Assembly: GCF_000014125.1 (NCBI RefSeq)
Contig: NC_008593.1
Location: forward strand, 558,001 to 622,000
Direction: 5' to 3'
DNA: 64,000 nt
Origin: Clostridium novyi NT
Lineage (GTDB): Bacteria; Bacillota; Clostridia; Clostridiales; Clostridiaceae
The translations under genes were made by a program, and so were the position numbers. The notes beneath the pieces were generated by a model. It saw only the letters and a program-made list of their open reading frames with translations, was not told the origin of the DNA and made no database searches. Below are positions 39,871-48,497 of this stretch, in pieces (position 1 is the first letter of the stretch; each line of letters begins with the position of its first letter).

Positions 39871-41052
39871 ATGAAATATATTATTGGAATTATTGGACTA
39901 ATTGTTACCTTACTTCTCGCTTGGATTGGAAGTAATGACAAGAAAAATGTAAAGTATAAGCCTGTAATTACTATGATCATTTTACAATTTATATTTGGCT
40001 TTATATTATTAAACACAGGATTCGGAAACTATTTAATAGGCGGTATTGCGAAAAGTTTTGAAGAGTTACTTAAATGGGCTGCAGAAGGAGTAAACTTTGT
40101 ATTTGGTGGACTAGTTAATGTTAATGAATTTTCATTTTTTATTAGTGTACTTCTACCAATAGTTTTTATTTCAGCTTTAATAGGTATTCTTCAATATTTG
40201 AAGATACTGCCTTTTATTGTTAAGTACATAGGTATAGTTTTAAGTAAAGTTAATGGAATGGGAAAATTAGAATCATACAATGCTGTAGCATCAGCAATTC
40301 TTGGTCAATCAGAGGTGTTTATTTCTGTGAAAAAGCAACTTGGATTGTTACCAAAACACAGATTATATACACTATGTGCCTCAGCAATGTCCACAGTATC
40401 AATGTCTATAGTAGGTTCTTACATGGTTTTATTACAACCTAGATATGTTGTAACAGCCCTTGTTTTAAATCTTCTTGGTGGATTTATTATAGCCTCAATC
40501 ATAAATCCATATACTGTAACAGATGAAGAAGATATATTAGTAGTTCAAGAAGATAAGAAACAAACATTCTTTGAAGTTCTTGGAGAATATATTATGGATG
40601 GATTCAAAGTAGCTGTTATAGTTGGTGCTATGCTAATTGGATTCGTAGCTATAATTACTATGATTAATGCAATCTTTAAGGGAATATTCAAAATTAGTTT
40701 CCAAAACATGCTTGGATATGTATTCTCTCCATTTGCATTCTTAATGGGAGTACCGTTCCATGAATCAATAAAAGCTGCAAGTGTAATGGCAACTAAATTA
40801 GTATCTAATGAATTTGTTGCTATGAATTTATTATCAAGTGGAGAAGTTCACCTATCAGCAAGAGCAACTGGTATAGTTTCTGTATTCTTAGTTTCATTTG
40901 CAAACTTTTCATCTATCGGAATTATTTCAGGTGCAGTAAAAGGACTTCACGAAGAACAAGGAAACGTTGTTGCACGTTTTGGATTAAAATTATTATATGG
41001 TGCAACTCTAGTAAGTGTGTTAACAGCCACTATTGTTGGATTGATTTTATAG
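39871..41052 (+). CDS. NupC-type concentrative nucleoside transporter
   Basis: A CNT-family nucleoside cation symporter of 393 residues. Visible are the N-terminal helices, the NTGFGNYLIGG segment, the nucleoside-site GQSEVFISVKK (family form G-Q-[ST]-E), the gate-domain GVPFHESIKAASVMATKLVSNEFVAMNLL and the closing SFANFSSIGIISGAVKGLH. About ten membrane segments are evident. ATG 39871 follows AAGGAGG; the longer ATG at 39844 has no site. It is a single-gene unit with its own promoter and terminator. With the ABC system at 0.7-5.5 kb, the window encodes two nucleoside importers. Confidence 0.9.
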   Translation: MKYIIGIIGLIVTLLLAWIGSNDKKNVKYKPVITMIILQFIFGFILLNTGFGNYLIGGIAKSFEELLKWAAEGVNFVFGGLVNVNEFSFFISVLLPIVFISALIGILQYLKILPFIVKYIGIVLSKVNGMGKLESYNAVASAILGQSEVFISVKKQLGLLPKHRLYTLCASAMSTVSMSIVGSYMVLLQPRYVVTALVLNLLGGFIIASIINPYTVTDEEDILVVQEDKKQTFFEVLGEYIMDGFKVAVIVGAMLIGFVAIITMINAIFKGIFKISFQNMLGYVFSPFAFLMGVPFHESIKAASVMATKLVSNEFVAMNLLSSGEVHLSARATGIVSVFLVSFANFSSIGIISGAVKGLHEEQGNVVARFGLKLLYGATLVSVLTATIVGLIL

Positions 41053-41056
41053 AATA

Positions 41057-41098
41057 AAAAACAGCAATGATATTATACATATTGTTGCTGTTTTTTTA
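41057..41098 (+). terminator. Terminator after CNT transporter
   Basis: AAACAGCAA and TTGCTGTTT form the stem, followed by seven T. Confidence 0.85.
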
Positions 41099-41215
41099 TT
41101 ATAAATTTTAAGAACATTTTTACTAAAGTATATCTGTAATGTATAATAAGTATTACTTGTATTTAGATTATATAAATTTTAAAAGTATTAAAATTAAAAA
41201 GATTGGACGGAGTAA

Positions 41216-41905
41216 ATGAGAATAAACAAACTTTTAAGTAATTATGGAATTTGTTCCAGAAAAGAAGCAAATAGAATTATTGAACAAAATAGAATTATAG
41301 TAAATGGCAAGCTATGCATTCCTGGTCAGTGGGTAGAGGAAAGTGACGAAATATTACTAGACAACAAAAGAATCAAGCCTAAGAAAAAAGTTTATATTTT
41401 GCTTAATAAGCCAGTTGGTATTACTTGTACTTCATCGAAAGATATAAAAGCCAATATAATAGATTTTGTTAACTACAGAGATTACATTTTTCCTGTTGGA
41501 AGATTAGATAAAAAATCAGAGGGGTTAATAATTTTAACTAATGATGGTGAACTATCAAATAAGATTTTAGAGTCTGAAAATATGCATGAAAAAGAATATG
41601 TAGTCAAAGTAGACAAGCCCTTTGATGATGAATTTATAGAAAACATGTCAAAAGGAGTTCAATTAAAGGGTGTTAAAACAAGAACTTGTATAGTAAGAAG
41701 GATTGATGAATGTACATTTAAGATTATATTAACTCAAGGACTAAATAGACAAATTCGCAAAATGACAAGAGCATTTGGATACACTGTTGTAAAATTAAAA
41801 AGAATTAGGATTATGAATTTAAAAATTGACGGTATAGATATTGGAAGCTTTAGACACTTTACAGAAGATGAATTAAATAATATAAGAGTTATGGTAATGA
41901 AATAA
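41216..41905 (+). CDS. rluF: RluF/RsuA-family rRNA pseudouridine synthase
   Basis: The N-terminal S4 RNA-binding domain (residues 1-60; MRINKLLSNYGICSRKEANRIIEQNRIIVNGK) is followed by the catalytic domain with PVGRLDKKSEGLIILTNDGEL, where the Asp near residue 96 is the nucleophile, and the closing LTQGLNRQIRKMTRAFGYTVVKLKRIRI. The segment order and the SSKDIKANI variant favour RluF (23S rRNA position near 2604) over RsuA, but this is a family-level judgement. The product of 229 residues is typical. A weak GGACGGAG site precedes ATG 41216. Confidence 0.85.
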   Translation: MRINKLLSNYGICSRKEANRIIEQNRIIVNGKLCIPGQWVEESDEILLDNKRIKPKKKVYILLNKPVGITCTSSKDIKANIIDFVNYRDYIFPVGRLDKKSEGLIILTNDGELSNKILESENMHEKEYVVKVDKPFDDEFIENMSKGVQLKGVKTRTCIVRRIDECTFKIILTQGLNRQIRKMTRAFGYTVVKLKRIRIMNLKIDGIDIGSFRHFTEDELNNIRVMVMK

Positions 41906-41959
41906 TCTATAGAATTTTATAAAAAAATGATGTATAATTATTTCATAAAAGAATATTTT

Positions 41960-42050
41960 TAACTAGGGGTGCTTACCTAAATGTAGGCTGAGAGATAAAG
42001 TTTATCAACCCTTGTACCTGATGTGGATAATGCCAACGTAGGAAAAGTTA
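41960..42050 (+). promoter_or_regulatory. TPP riboswitch (THI element)
   Basis: The conserved blocks are in order: GGGGTGC, GGCTGAGA, ACCCTTGTACCTGATGTGG, ATAATGCC and AACGTAGGAA. A TATAAT at 41933-41938 supplies the promoter and a terminator lies at 42094. It should switch off thiT when thiamine pyrophosphate is abundant. Confidence 0.95.
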
Positions 42051-42093
42051 TTAGTTATAAGATTGTAGATTTTGGATTAAAGTAATCTATATA

Positions 42094-42134
42094 AAAAGCT
42101 ATGTTCTAAGTTGGAACATAGCTTTTATTTTTTA
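42094..42134 (+). terminator. Expression-platform terminator of the TPP riboswitch
   Basis: AAAAGCTATGTTC and GAACATAGCTTTT form a 13-bp stem with a 7-nt loop and a T-rich tail. It lies between the aptamer and thiT, so termination control is the likely mechanism. Confidence 0.85.
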
Positions 42135-42272
42135 TGAATATAACTATGGAATACAAAAAAGGGAGGCTAATAGTACAGTTTTAATATAAATCGTTTATAT
42201 GTTACGTTGGAAATATTATTGACTGTTAAAGATATTATTTTAAATGTACAAGCATAAAGGAAGGAGAAAATT

Positions 42273-42860
42273 ATGATTAATTATGTTATTTTAGGAGTTA
42301 GTGCAATTTTATTTATACTATACATATTAAAAATTAGAAAAGAACAGTTTACTACAAAAAAGATGGTTACAATAGCTATGTTTAGTGCAATTTCATTTGT
42401 ATTGTATCTTATAGAGTTTATTAAATTTCCTCAAGGGGGAGGAATAACATTGTTTTCTATGCTACCAACAATGCTTCTTTCTATACTTTATGGAAATACT
42501 TTGGGACTTACAAGTGGTATTCTATTTGGACTACTTAAATTATTAAATGGAGCTACAATAGTTAATCCTGCTCAGTTTTTATTAGATTATATATTTGCAA
42601 CTATGGCATTAGGATTAGCAGGAACATTTGGAAATGATAATAAGATAAAAATAGGATTAGGAAGCTTAATGGCAGTAGTTTTAAGTGTATTTGTAAATGT
42701 ACTTTCAGGAGCTGTATATTTTGGACAATATGCGCCAAAGGGTATGAATGTATGGCTATATTCATTTATGTATAATATATCTTATGCTGGAGTTGAAGGG
42801 GCATTATGCATTATTATTCTTTTAATATTACCTATAAAAAGATTGAAAATAAACAAATAA
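42273..42860 (+). CDS. thiT: Energy-coupled thiamine transporter ThiT
   Basis: The substrate-binding S-component for thiamine in an ECF transporter. It has 195 residues and six membrane helices. Family segments include ISFVLYLIEFIKFPQGGGITLFSMLPTMLL, GNTLGLTSGILFGLLKLLNG, VNPAQFLLDYIFATMALGLAG and the binding-site region GAVYFGQYAPKGMNVWLYSFMYNISYAGVEG. The TPP riboswitch upstream independently supports the substrate. The shared energising module (EcfAAT) is not in the window. AAGGAAGGAG precedes the ATG. Confidence 0.95.
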   Translation: MINYVILGVSAILFILYILKIRKEQFTTKKMVTIAMFSAISFVLYLIEFIKFPQGGGITLFSMLPTMLLSILYGNTLGLTSGILFGLLKLLNGATIVNPAQFLLDYIFATMALGLAGTFGNDNKIKIGLGSLMAVVLSVFVNVLSGAVYFGQYAPKGMNVWLYSFMYNISYAGVEGALCIIILLILPIKRLKINK

Positions 42861-43013
42861 TTTAGTCAAACAACCTTGAATAAGGTAGCAATACGCATTT
42901 TTCATAAAGGATATCAATATAAAACTATGTATCCTTTAGGTAACCATAAAAACAGCTATATACAATATTTGCTTAAAATATAATATATTGTTATCATTAA
43001 TGTGTGTCTATAG

Positions 43014-43060
43014 AAAAACCTGTTATATCTATAATTAGAGATATAGCGAGGTTTTTTTAT
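43014..43060 (+). terminator. Terminator-like hairpin before GNAT gene
   Basis: AAAACCT with TATATCTA pairs with AGATATA and AGGTTTTTT, leaving a small internal loop. It could end thiT read-through or act as a leader of the GNAT gene, whose start is 30 bp away. A second inverted repeat without T-run (AAAGGATA 42906-42913 / TATCCTTT 42930-42937) lies upstream. Confidence 0.6.
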
Positions 43061-43083
43061 TATATTTAGGAGGATATGTATTA

Positions 43084-43599
43084 ATGAAACATAATAGTAT
43101 TAAATTGCGCAGAGAAGTTTTCAAATCAGATGCGTGGAAAATGATAGATTGGTTACATGATAATATGGTTACCCAATATTTAAATGAATATAATAACGTA
43201 TGTAATAGTATTAAAGATGTAATGCGTAGAGTTAATATGCCAATACTTACACATTTATTTAATCAAGATGGAGCTTTTTTTATGATAACAACAAATACAA
43301 AGGGAGAAGAGCCTATAGGATTTTTAAGATTAGTACCTAAAAAAGATGCAACAGAAATGGTAGTAGTTATAGGAGATAGAGAAAAATGGGGTAAAGGACT
43401 TGGTTCCAATGCTATTTTCGAGGGATTAAAACATGCATTTTTTAATTGGAGAGTTGATGAAGTTATAGCAAAAATTAACTTTAAAAATGAGCGTTCAAGG
43501 AGAGCATTTAAAAGAGTTGGTTTTAGAAAAGATAAAGAACTTCCAAAGGAAATTCAGTATTCAATTTCTATAGATGAATTTATTTCTATGAGCTTTTAA
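43084..43599 (+). CDS. GNAT-family N-acetyltransferase
   Basis: A 171-residue acetyl-CoA-dependent acyltransferase. The central strands PIGFLRLVPKKDATEMVVVIGDREKWGKGLGSNAIFEGLKHAFF contain the pyrophosphate-binding loop (RxxGxG form: REKWGKGLGSNA), and FKNERSRRAFKRVGFRKDKE is the usual closing motif. It resembles RimJ/RimL-type members. The substrate cannot be predicted. AGGAGGAT lies about ten bases ahead of the ATG. It is a single-gene unit. Confidence 0.8.
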   Translation: MKHNSIKLRREVFKSDAWKMIDWLHDNMVTQYLNEYNNVCNSIKDVMRRVNMPILTHLFNQDGAFFMITTNTKGEEPIGFLRLVPKKDATEMVVVIGDREKWGKGLGSNAIFEGLKHAFFNWRVDEVIAKINFKNERSRRAFKRVGFRKDKELPKEIQYSISIDEFISMSF

Positions 43600-43648
43600 T
43601 ATATATTTTTTAGTAAGTATAGAGTTGTAGTTAAATTTATAAAATTGG

Positions 43649-43677
43649 TTGATATTGCCACAATAAAGGAGTATAAT
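43649..43677 (+). promoter_or_regulatory. Promoter of PTS IIA gene
   Basis: TTGATA (43649-43654), a 17-bp spacer and TATAAT (43672-43677). Confidence 0.65.
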
Positions 43678-43743
43678 TTTAAAGATTTGAAATATGATAA
43701 CTTCAAATAAATAAAATAAGTGGTATATGGAGAAGGTAAAGAT

Positions 43744-44193
43744 ATGTTAAGTGAAGTAATAACACCAGAGGTTATAAAATTAAATGTAGAGTGTAACAAT
43801 TGGGAGGAAGCTATAGAGGCTGGAGTAAAAATACTCATAGACAAAGGCTATGTTGAGCATTCATATGAAAAAGCTATATTAGAAAAGTTAAAGGAACTTG
43901 GACCTTACATGGTTATAACACCTAATATAGTGTTACCTCATGCAAGACCAGAAGATGGAGTTAATAAGACTTCCTTTAGTTTAGTTACTTTAAAAAATCC
44001 GGTAAATTTTGGAAATGACAAAAATGATCCTGTAAAATTAATTATAACTATAGCATCTGAAAATAATAAAGATCATATTAAATTTTTAGCTGAAATAGTT
44101 GATTTATTAAGGAATAAAGAGGATTTACAAAAAATATTTGAAACTCACAGTAAAGAAGAAGTAATAAAAATATTAGAAAAATATAATTATTAA
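43744..44193 (+). CDS. PTS sugar transporter EIIA (fructose/mannitol/ascorbate type)
   Basis: This is a phosphocarrier domain of 149 residues. The phosphorylated histidine is in ITPNIVLPHARP (near residue 66), the pattern of PTS_EIIA type 2 domains such as UlaC or FruA-IIA. Start ATG 43744 follows GGAGAAGG. No EIIC permease is adjacent. A matching EIIB lies 9.4 kb downstream beyond the heme locus. It may therefore serve a permease elsewhere or have a regulatory role. It has its own promoter and terminator. Confidence 0.85.
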   Translation: MLSEVITPEVIKLNVECNNWEEAIEAGVKILIDKGYVEHSYEKAILEKLKELGPYMVITPNIVLPHARPEDGVNKTSFSLVTLKNPVNFGNDKNDPVKLIITIASENNKDHIKFLAEIVDLLRNKEDLQKIFETHSKEEVIKILEKYNY

Positions 44194-44197
44194 TTTT

Positions 44198-44242
44198 AAA
44201 TAGTACTAAGAAACAATTAAGTTTCTTAGTACTATTTTTTTG
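44198..44242 (+). terminator. Terminator after PTS IIA
   Basis: AAATAGTACTAAGAAAC and GTTTCTTAGTACTATTT form a 17-bp perfect stem with a 6-nt loop and a T-run. Confidence 0.92.
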
Positions 44243-44294
44243 CTAATTATGCATAAAAAATAGGAAAAAAGATATAAATAGTTATAGTAATTCG

Positions 44295-44345
44295 TGATAA
44301 CGATACTCAATTATAATTGAAAATTAAAATCAATAATGATATAAT
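44295..44345 (+). promoter_or_regulatory. Fur-type promoter of the heme-acquisition operon
   Basis: TTGAAA (44317-44322), a 17-bp spacer and TATAAT (44340-44345). TGAAAATTAAAATCA (44318-44332) is a perfect 7-1-7 palindrome and matches the Fur consensus at 12 of 14 fixed positions. A second weaker box, TGATAACGATACTCA, is at 44295-44309. The first box has exactly the same offset from the -35 as the one at 60479, so iron repression is likely. Confidence 0.75.
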
Positions 44346-44387
44346 AAAAAAAGTAATTTTGAAAAATAAATGGGGGTAAGTGAGTTT

Positions 44388-45791
44388 ATGGACATTTTTA
44401 GAAAAATTAACAAGGGGGTTGGAGTAGCTGCAACGGCTATAATAATAGCAGGAGGGACGCCACAAGTAGTTCATGCTGTGACTAATCCAGAAAATGCACC
44501 TAAAATACAAGAAAAACAGTTGTGTAAAGATATTGAAGAGAGTATTAAAGGTGGAACATATAAAGTTAGTCCATGTATTAATATGAACACATCTTCAGAA
44601 AATAAATCAGAATTAATAGCAAAAGTAGAAATAAAAACTTTAAAACAAGAAAATGATGAGCCATCAATGGCTGGAACATATTTAAATAAAGAAGCAAGAT
44701 ATATAAAAGAAAACGGGAAAATATATTGTGAAATAGATGTTCTAGCATTAGATTGGATGAAAAATATATCTATAGAGGTAGAAGGAAAGAAGGTAGAGCA
44801 TACACAAAAGGAAACAGGAAAAGCAAAAGTAATGGAAATGGAACATACTGCAGGATTAATAAAATTTGAAGTGCCAAAGGTAAATCCTAAATTAACATTC
44901 CATATGTATGTAGTACCAATGAGCTCAGATGTTACATTTAGAGTAGTAGGAGAAAAAGTAACTACATTTGAAACTTCAGAAAAACAACAACCAAAAGAAA
45001 ATGAGAAACCACAAACTAAGACTTCTACAGATGGTATGGAAAAATCAGAAGTACATAACAAGGATAAGAAAAGTGATAAAAAAGATATTGATAATAAAAA
45101 GGGTACAAAACAAAAACAGTCTAGTGAAACAAAATCATATGAAAAAGTTACTACAGCATCAAATAAAGATAAAGACGGATTATATGAAGTCAATATTAAA
45201 GCTTTAAAGGAAAACAACAATGAACCATCTATGGCAGGAACTTATGTTGGAGATAAGATAAAGGTTCAAATGAAAAATGGTAAAAAGTATGCAATGGTTA
45301 CTTTCAGTAGAAGTGATTGGATGAATAACATGGATGTTCTAGTAAATAATAAGAGTCAAAAATATGATGTAGTAAATGTAAAAACAAATAGTACTGGAGA
45401 AAAAATATCAACAATAAAATTTAAAATACCTAATTTAGATTCAGAAATAAAATTTAAAATGAATGTAGAGCCAATGGATAATGCTAGAGTTACTTTTAGA
45501 GTGTTAATGCAAAAAGATTCACTTAAATTTTTAGAAGGAACAGAATATGATCCAACCAAAGCAGAGGAATATTTAAATAACTTAGCAAATGAATCTAAAG
45601 AAAGTAAATATTCTAAGGGTAATTTGTACAACTATAATGATAATAATAATCATATTCAATATAGCGCACCGAAAAAGAAACTACCCAAAACGGGATTACC
45701 TTTTGGCGGAGGATTAGTAGCATCAATTGGTGGAGTACTATCAGGGCTAGGAATTACATTAATGAAAAAAAATAAAAAAAAGGGAGAGTAA
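44388..45791 (+). CDS. Cell-wall heme protein with two NEAT domains, LPKTG anchor
   Basis: The protein has a signal peptide (residues 1-30, ending VVHA), a first NEAT domain (about 60-165), a Lys/Glu-rich linker, a second NEAT domain (about 255-365) and a sorting signal LPKTG-hydrophobic-KKNKKK. NEAT domains bind heme or hemoglobin at Gram-positive surfaces. Both domains keep EPSMAGTY at the heme-lip helix and DWM after strand 4, but the usual YxxxY ligand pair is replaced by VPMSSDVTFRV and EPMDNARVTFRV. ATG 44388 fits its paralogue at 60547 better than ATG 44370. It is the first gene of the operon, four bases before the next. Confidence 0.88.
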   Translation: MDIFRKINKGVGVAATAIIIAGGTPQVVHAVTNPENAPKIQEKQLCKDIEESIKGGTYKVSPCINMNTSSENKSELIAKVEIKTLKQENDEPSMAGTYLNKEARYIKENGKIYCEIDVLALDWMKNISIEVEGKKVEHTQKETGKAKVMEMEHTAGLIKFEVPKVNPKLTFHMYVVPMSSDVTFRVVGEKVTTFETSEKQQPKENEKPQTKTSTDGMEKSEVHNKDKKSDKKDIDNKKGTKQKQSSETKSYEKVTTASNKDKDGLYEVNIKALKENNNEPSMAGTYVGDKIKVQMKNGKKYAMVTFSRSDWMNNMDVLVNNKSQKYDVVNVKTNSTGEKISTIKFKIPNLDSEIKFKMNVEPMDNARVTFRVLMQKDSLKFLEGTEYDPTKAEEYLNNLANESKESKYSKGNLYNYNDNNNHIQYSAPKKKLPKTGLPFGGGLVASIGGVLSGLGITLMKKNKKKGE

Positions 45792-45795
45792 AAAA

Positions 45796-46509
45796 ATGAG
45801 AAAGAATTTATTAAAAGTATTAACTGTTGGAATTTTAGCTGGAGGGGTTTTATTTTCATCATCACAAGCTTTTGCAGAGACAGGTAGTGTAAATCAATCT
45901 ATAAGATTAGAAGCTACTAATAAACTTGCTAAAAATGATTCTTTAAAAGATGGAACATATAAAGTAAGTGTTCAAGTATTAAAGGAAAAAGAAAATGATT
46001 TATCAATGGCAGGACAATATATAGGACAACAAATAACATTAGAAGTTAAGGGTGGACAAATATATGCTATTGTAGACATTTCAAGATTAGATTGGATGAA
46101 AAATATAAACATATTTGTTAATGGAACAGATACAAAATATGATAAGACAATGAGTGGAAATGAGGCAGGAAAAGTTAAATTTAAGATTCCAAGTAAAGAT
46201 GCAAAAATAACTTTTAAAATGAATGTAGTTCCTATGGGAAATGCGAGAGTATCCTTTAGAGTAGTACCTCAAAATGATATTAAAGCAGTAAGTGGAAAAG
46301 CTACTATAAATGATACATCAAAAGATAATACATCAAAAAAATCTGATGCAAAAGAAACTAGTGCTACTAGCAATAAAGAAGTTAAAAAAGATAAAGATGG
46401 AAAAGAGTTGCCTCAAACAGGATTACCTATTACACAAGCTGAATTACCACTACTTGGTGGACTAACTAGTATGGCTGGATTATTTTTATTAAAGAAGAAA
46501 AATAAATAA
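45796..46509 (+). CDS. Cell-wall heme protein with one NEAT domain, LPQTG anchor
   Basis: The product of 237 residues has a signal peptide (1-27, SQAFA), one NEAT domain (about 45-155; DLSMAGQYIGQQITLEVKGG, DWMKNINIFVNG, KFKIPS), a threonine/lysine-rich spacer and the sorting signal LPQTG near residue 205 followed by a hydrophobic helix and KKKNK. Here too the last strand reads VPMGNARVSFRVV with methionine in place of the first tyrosine of YxxxY. It probably relays heme from the two-domain protein to the lipoprotein. AGGGAGAG precedes the ATG. Confidence 0.88.
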   Translation: MRKNLLKVLTVGILAGGVLFSSSQAFAETGSVNQSIRLEATNKLAKNDSLKDGTYKVSVQVLKEKENDLSMAGQYIGQQITLEVKGGQIYAIVDISRLDWMKNINIFVNGTDTKYDKTMSGNEAGKVKFKIPSKDAKITFKMNVVPMGNARVSFRVVPQNDIKAVSGKATINDTSKDNTSKKSDAKETSATSNKEVKKDKDGKELPQTGLPITQAELPLLGGLTSMAGLFLLKKKNK

Positions 46510-46519
46510 GTTTAAATTT

Positions 46520-46561
46520 AACTCTATTTTAAGAAAGTAGTGTCTTTCTTAAAATGGAGTT
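46520..46561 (+). other. Intra-operon hairpin before the heme lipoprotein gene
   Basis: AACTCTATTTTAAGAAAG and CTTTCTTAAAATGGAGTT pair over 18 bp with one G-T pair and a 6-nt loop. The following sequence is only weakly T-rich. It could favour expression of the abundant wall proteins over the transporter. Confidence 0.6.
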
Positions 46562-46588
46562 TGTTTCTAAGGAAGCGGGGGAATAAAT

Positions 46589-47479
46589 ATGAAAAAAGTC
46601 TTGGCTTTGGTAATGGTCACAGTAATGAGTTTAGGATTAATGGCTTGTGGAAGTAAAAATAAATCAAAGGAAACAACTGCATCTACAAATAAAAAGGGAG
46701 AAGATGTAAGAATAATTGCAGGAAGTATGTCTATTGCAGAAATGTTAGCTAAATTAGATATAAAAATTGTAGGAAGACCTACAACTCAATATGATATATC
46801 AGATAAGGTAAAACCTGTACCTGAAATAGGACTACCTATGAATCCTGATTTAGAGAGAATTAAAGCACTAAAACCAGATGTATATGTAACCTCTGGAGCT
46901 TTAGAAGAAATGATAGGAGATAGATTAAAAGAAAACAAAGTCAATACTGATTTTTGTAATTTAGATTCATATGATTCTGTTAAAGAGAGCATAAAACATC
47001 TATCAGAAAAGTTTAATAAAAAAGAAAATGGAGAAAAACTTCTTAAAGAAATAAATGAAAAAGAAGCTCAAGTATTAAAGGGTGTTGATAAAAATAAAAA
47101 AGTCAAGGTAATGATTTTATTTGGAGCACCAGGACATTTTATGTTATCTACAAAAAATTCTTTTGCAGGAAGTTTAATCGAAAAACTTGGAGCAGAAAAT
47201 ATTGCAAACAAAGCAAATCTTAAAGGACAATATGTACCATTTTCTTTAGAGACAGCTTTAAAGGAAAATCCAGATATAATTTTTAGAATGTATCATGGTT
47301 ATATAGATGAAGCAAAAAAACAAGTTAATAAAGAATTTAAAACCAATCCACAGTGGCAAAAGTTTAAAGCTGTAAAAGAAAATAAGATATATGATTTAGA
47401 TCCAAAATATTTTGGAGTTACAGGAGATATAAATATAGTAGAATCATTACAAAAAATGAAAGATTACTTATATAAATAG
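46589..47479 (+). CDS. IsdE-like heme-binding lipoprotein of ABC importer
   Basis: Lipoprotein signal with lipobox LMACG (Cys near residue 21), then a PeripBP_2 cluster A-type binding protein of 296 residues. The segment IGLPMNPDLERIKALKPDV matches the IsdE region that supplies its heme-ligating methionine. IIFRMYHGYIDEAKKQ places a histidine where IsdE has its second ligand. This supports heme, not a siderophore, as cargo. It sits between the NEAT genes and the permease. GGAAGCGGGGGAA precedes the ATG. Confidence 0.88.
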   Translation: MKKVLALVMVTVMSLGLMACGSKNKSKETTASTNKKGEDVRIIAGSMSIAEMLAKLDIKIVGRPTTQYDISDKVKPVPEIGLPMNPDLERIKALKPDVYVTSGALEEMIGDRLKENKVNTDFCNLDSYDSVKESIKHLSEKFNKKENGEKLLKEINEKEAQVLKGVDKNKKVKVMILFGAPGHFMLSTKNSFAGSLIEKLGAENIANKANLKGQYVPFSLETALKENPDIIFRMYHGYIDEAKKQVNKEFKTNPQWQKFKAVKENKIYDLDPKYFGVTGDINIVESLQKMKDYLYK

Positions 47480-47496
47480 CTGGAATGGAGAGCAAT

Positions 47497-48495
47497 ATGA
47501 AAAATATGAGCAATAATATGAGCAATAAATTAAAAGTGTTAATAATATTGATGTCATTAGTCTTATTAGTAGCTTTAATAATTGTTACTATTGGTGTTGG
47601 TAGTGTAAGTATATCAGTAAAAGAAATTATAGATACTTTCTTAGGACACGGAAATGAAATAAATGAAAGTATTATTATGGATATGAGATTACCTAGAATA
47701 ATCATAGCTGTTTTTGTTGGAGCGGGACTTTCAATATCAGGTGCTTTACTTCAATCAATCATGAATAATCCACTAGCGGATCCTGGAATTACAGGGGTAT
47801 CATCTGGAGCTAGTCTCCTTGCTATAACAGTTATGTTATACTTCCCAAAGTTACATGGAGTATTACCTCTTATGGCTTTTTTAGGTGCAATAGTTGCTTG
47901 TATGATGGTATTTATATTATCTTGGGACAAAGGATTAAATCCTATGAGGGTTATTTTATCAGGTGTTGCAGTAAATGCTGTTTTTGTTGGAGCAACATCA
48001 TTGCTTTCAATATTAAATAGTGACAAGATACAAGGTATTTTATTATGGATAAATGGAAGTATAGCCTACAAAGGTTGGACAGAAGTAAAATATTTAGTTC
48101 CATATAGTGTTATAGGAATAATTCTTGCCTTACTTTGTGCAAAAGGAGCTAATTTATTAGCATTAGGGGATGATGTAGCAACTAATCTTGGAGTAAATGT
48201 AACAAAAACTAGATTTTTAGTAGCTTTAGTTGCAGTATTTTTAGCAGGGGTTAGCACATCAGTTGTAGGTATTATAGGGTTTATAGGTCTTATAGTTCCT
48301 CATATATGTAGGTTAATACTTGGATATGATTATAAATATTTAATTCCCATGAGTGCGATAATGGGGGGGATATTATTACTTCTTGCAGATACTTTGGCAA
48401 GATTTGTTGCAAGACCTGTGGAGCTTCCAGTAGGTATTTTAATGGCTATGCTAGGTGGACCATTTTTCTTATTCCTTTTAAGGAGGCGTAAATAA
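47497..48495 (+). CDS. Heme ABC importer permease (FecCD/IsdF family)
   Basis: A 332-residue FecCD-type permease with about ten helices. Typical segments are MDMRLPRIIIAVFVGAGLSISGALLQSIMNNPLADPGITGVSSGAS, LSGVAVNAVF, VTKTRFLVALVAVFLAGVSTSVVGIIGFIGLIVPHICRLILGYDYKYLIPMSAIMGG and the ending FLLRRRK. ATG 47497 is six bases after TGGAG; the ATG at 47485 precedes that site. The ATPase gene starts two bases after its stop. Confidence 0.9.
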   Translation: MKNMSNNMSNKLKVLIILMSLVLLVALIIVTIGVGSVSISVKEIIDTFLGHGNEINESIIMDMRLPRIIIAVFVGAGLSISGALLQSIMNNPLADPGITGVSSGASLLAITVMLYFPKLHGVLPLMAFLGAIVACMMVFILSWDKGLNPMRVILSGVAVNAVFVGATSLLSILNSDKIQGILLWINGSIAYKGWTEVKYLVPYSVIGIILALLCAKGANLLALGDDVATNLGVNVTKTRFLVALVAVFLAGVSTSVVGIIGFIGLIVPHICRLILGYDYKYLIPMSAIMGGILLLLADTLARFVARPVELPVGILMAMLGGPFFLFLLRRRK

Positions 48496-48497
48496 GT

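Noticed and set aside
44968..45207. 79-codon plus-strand frame within the first NEAT gene
   Set aside because: Lys/Gln-rich shadow of the linker in another frame, without ribosome binding site.
44471..45220. Long minus-strand frame (249 codons) opposite the first NEAT gene, with similar ones opposite the NEAT-LRR gene (60777-61451)
   Set aside because: These are Phe/Ser-rich mirror images of Lys/Glu-rich coding sequence. The plus strand has signal peptide, domains and sorting signal.
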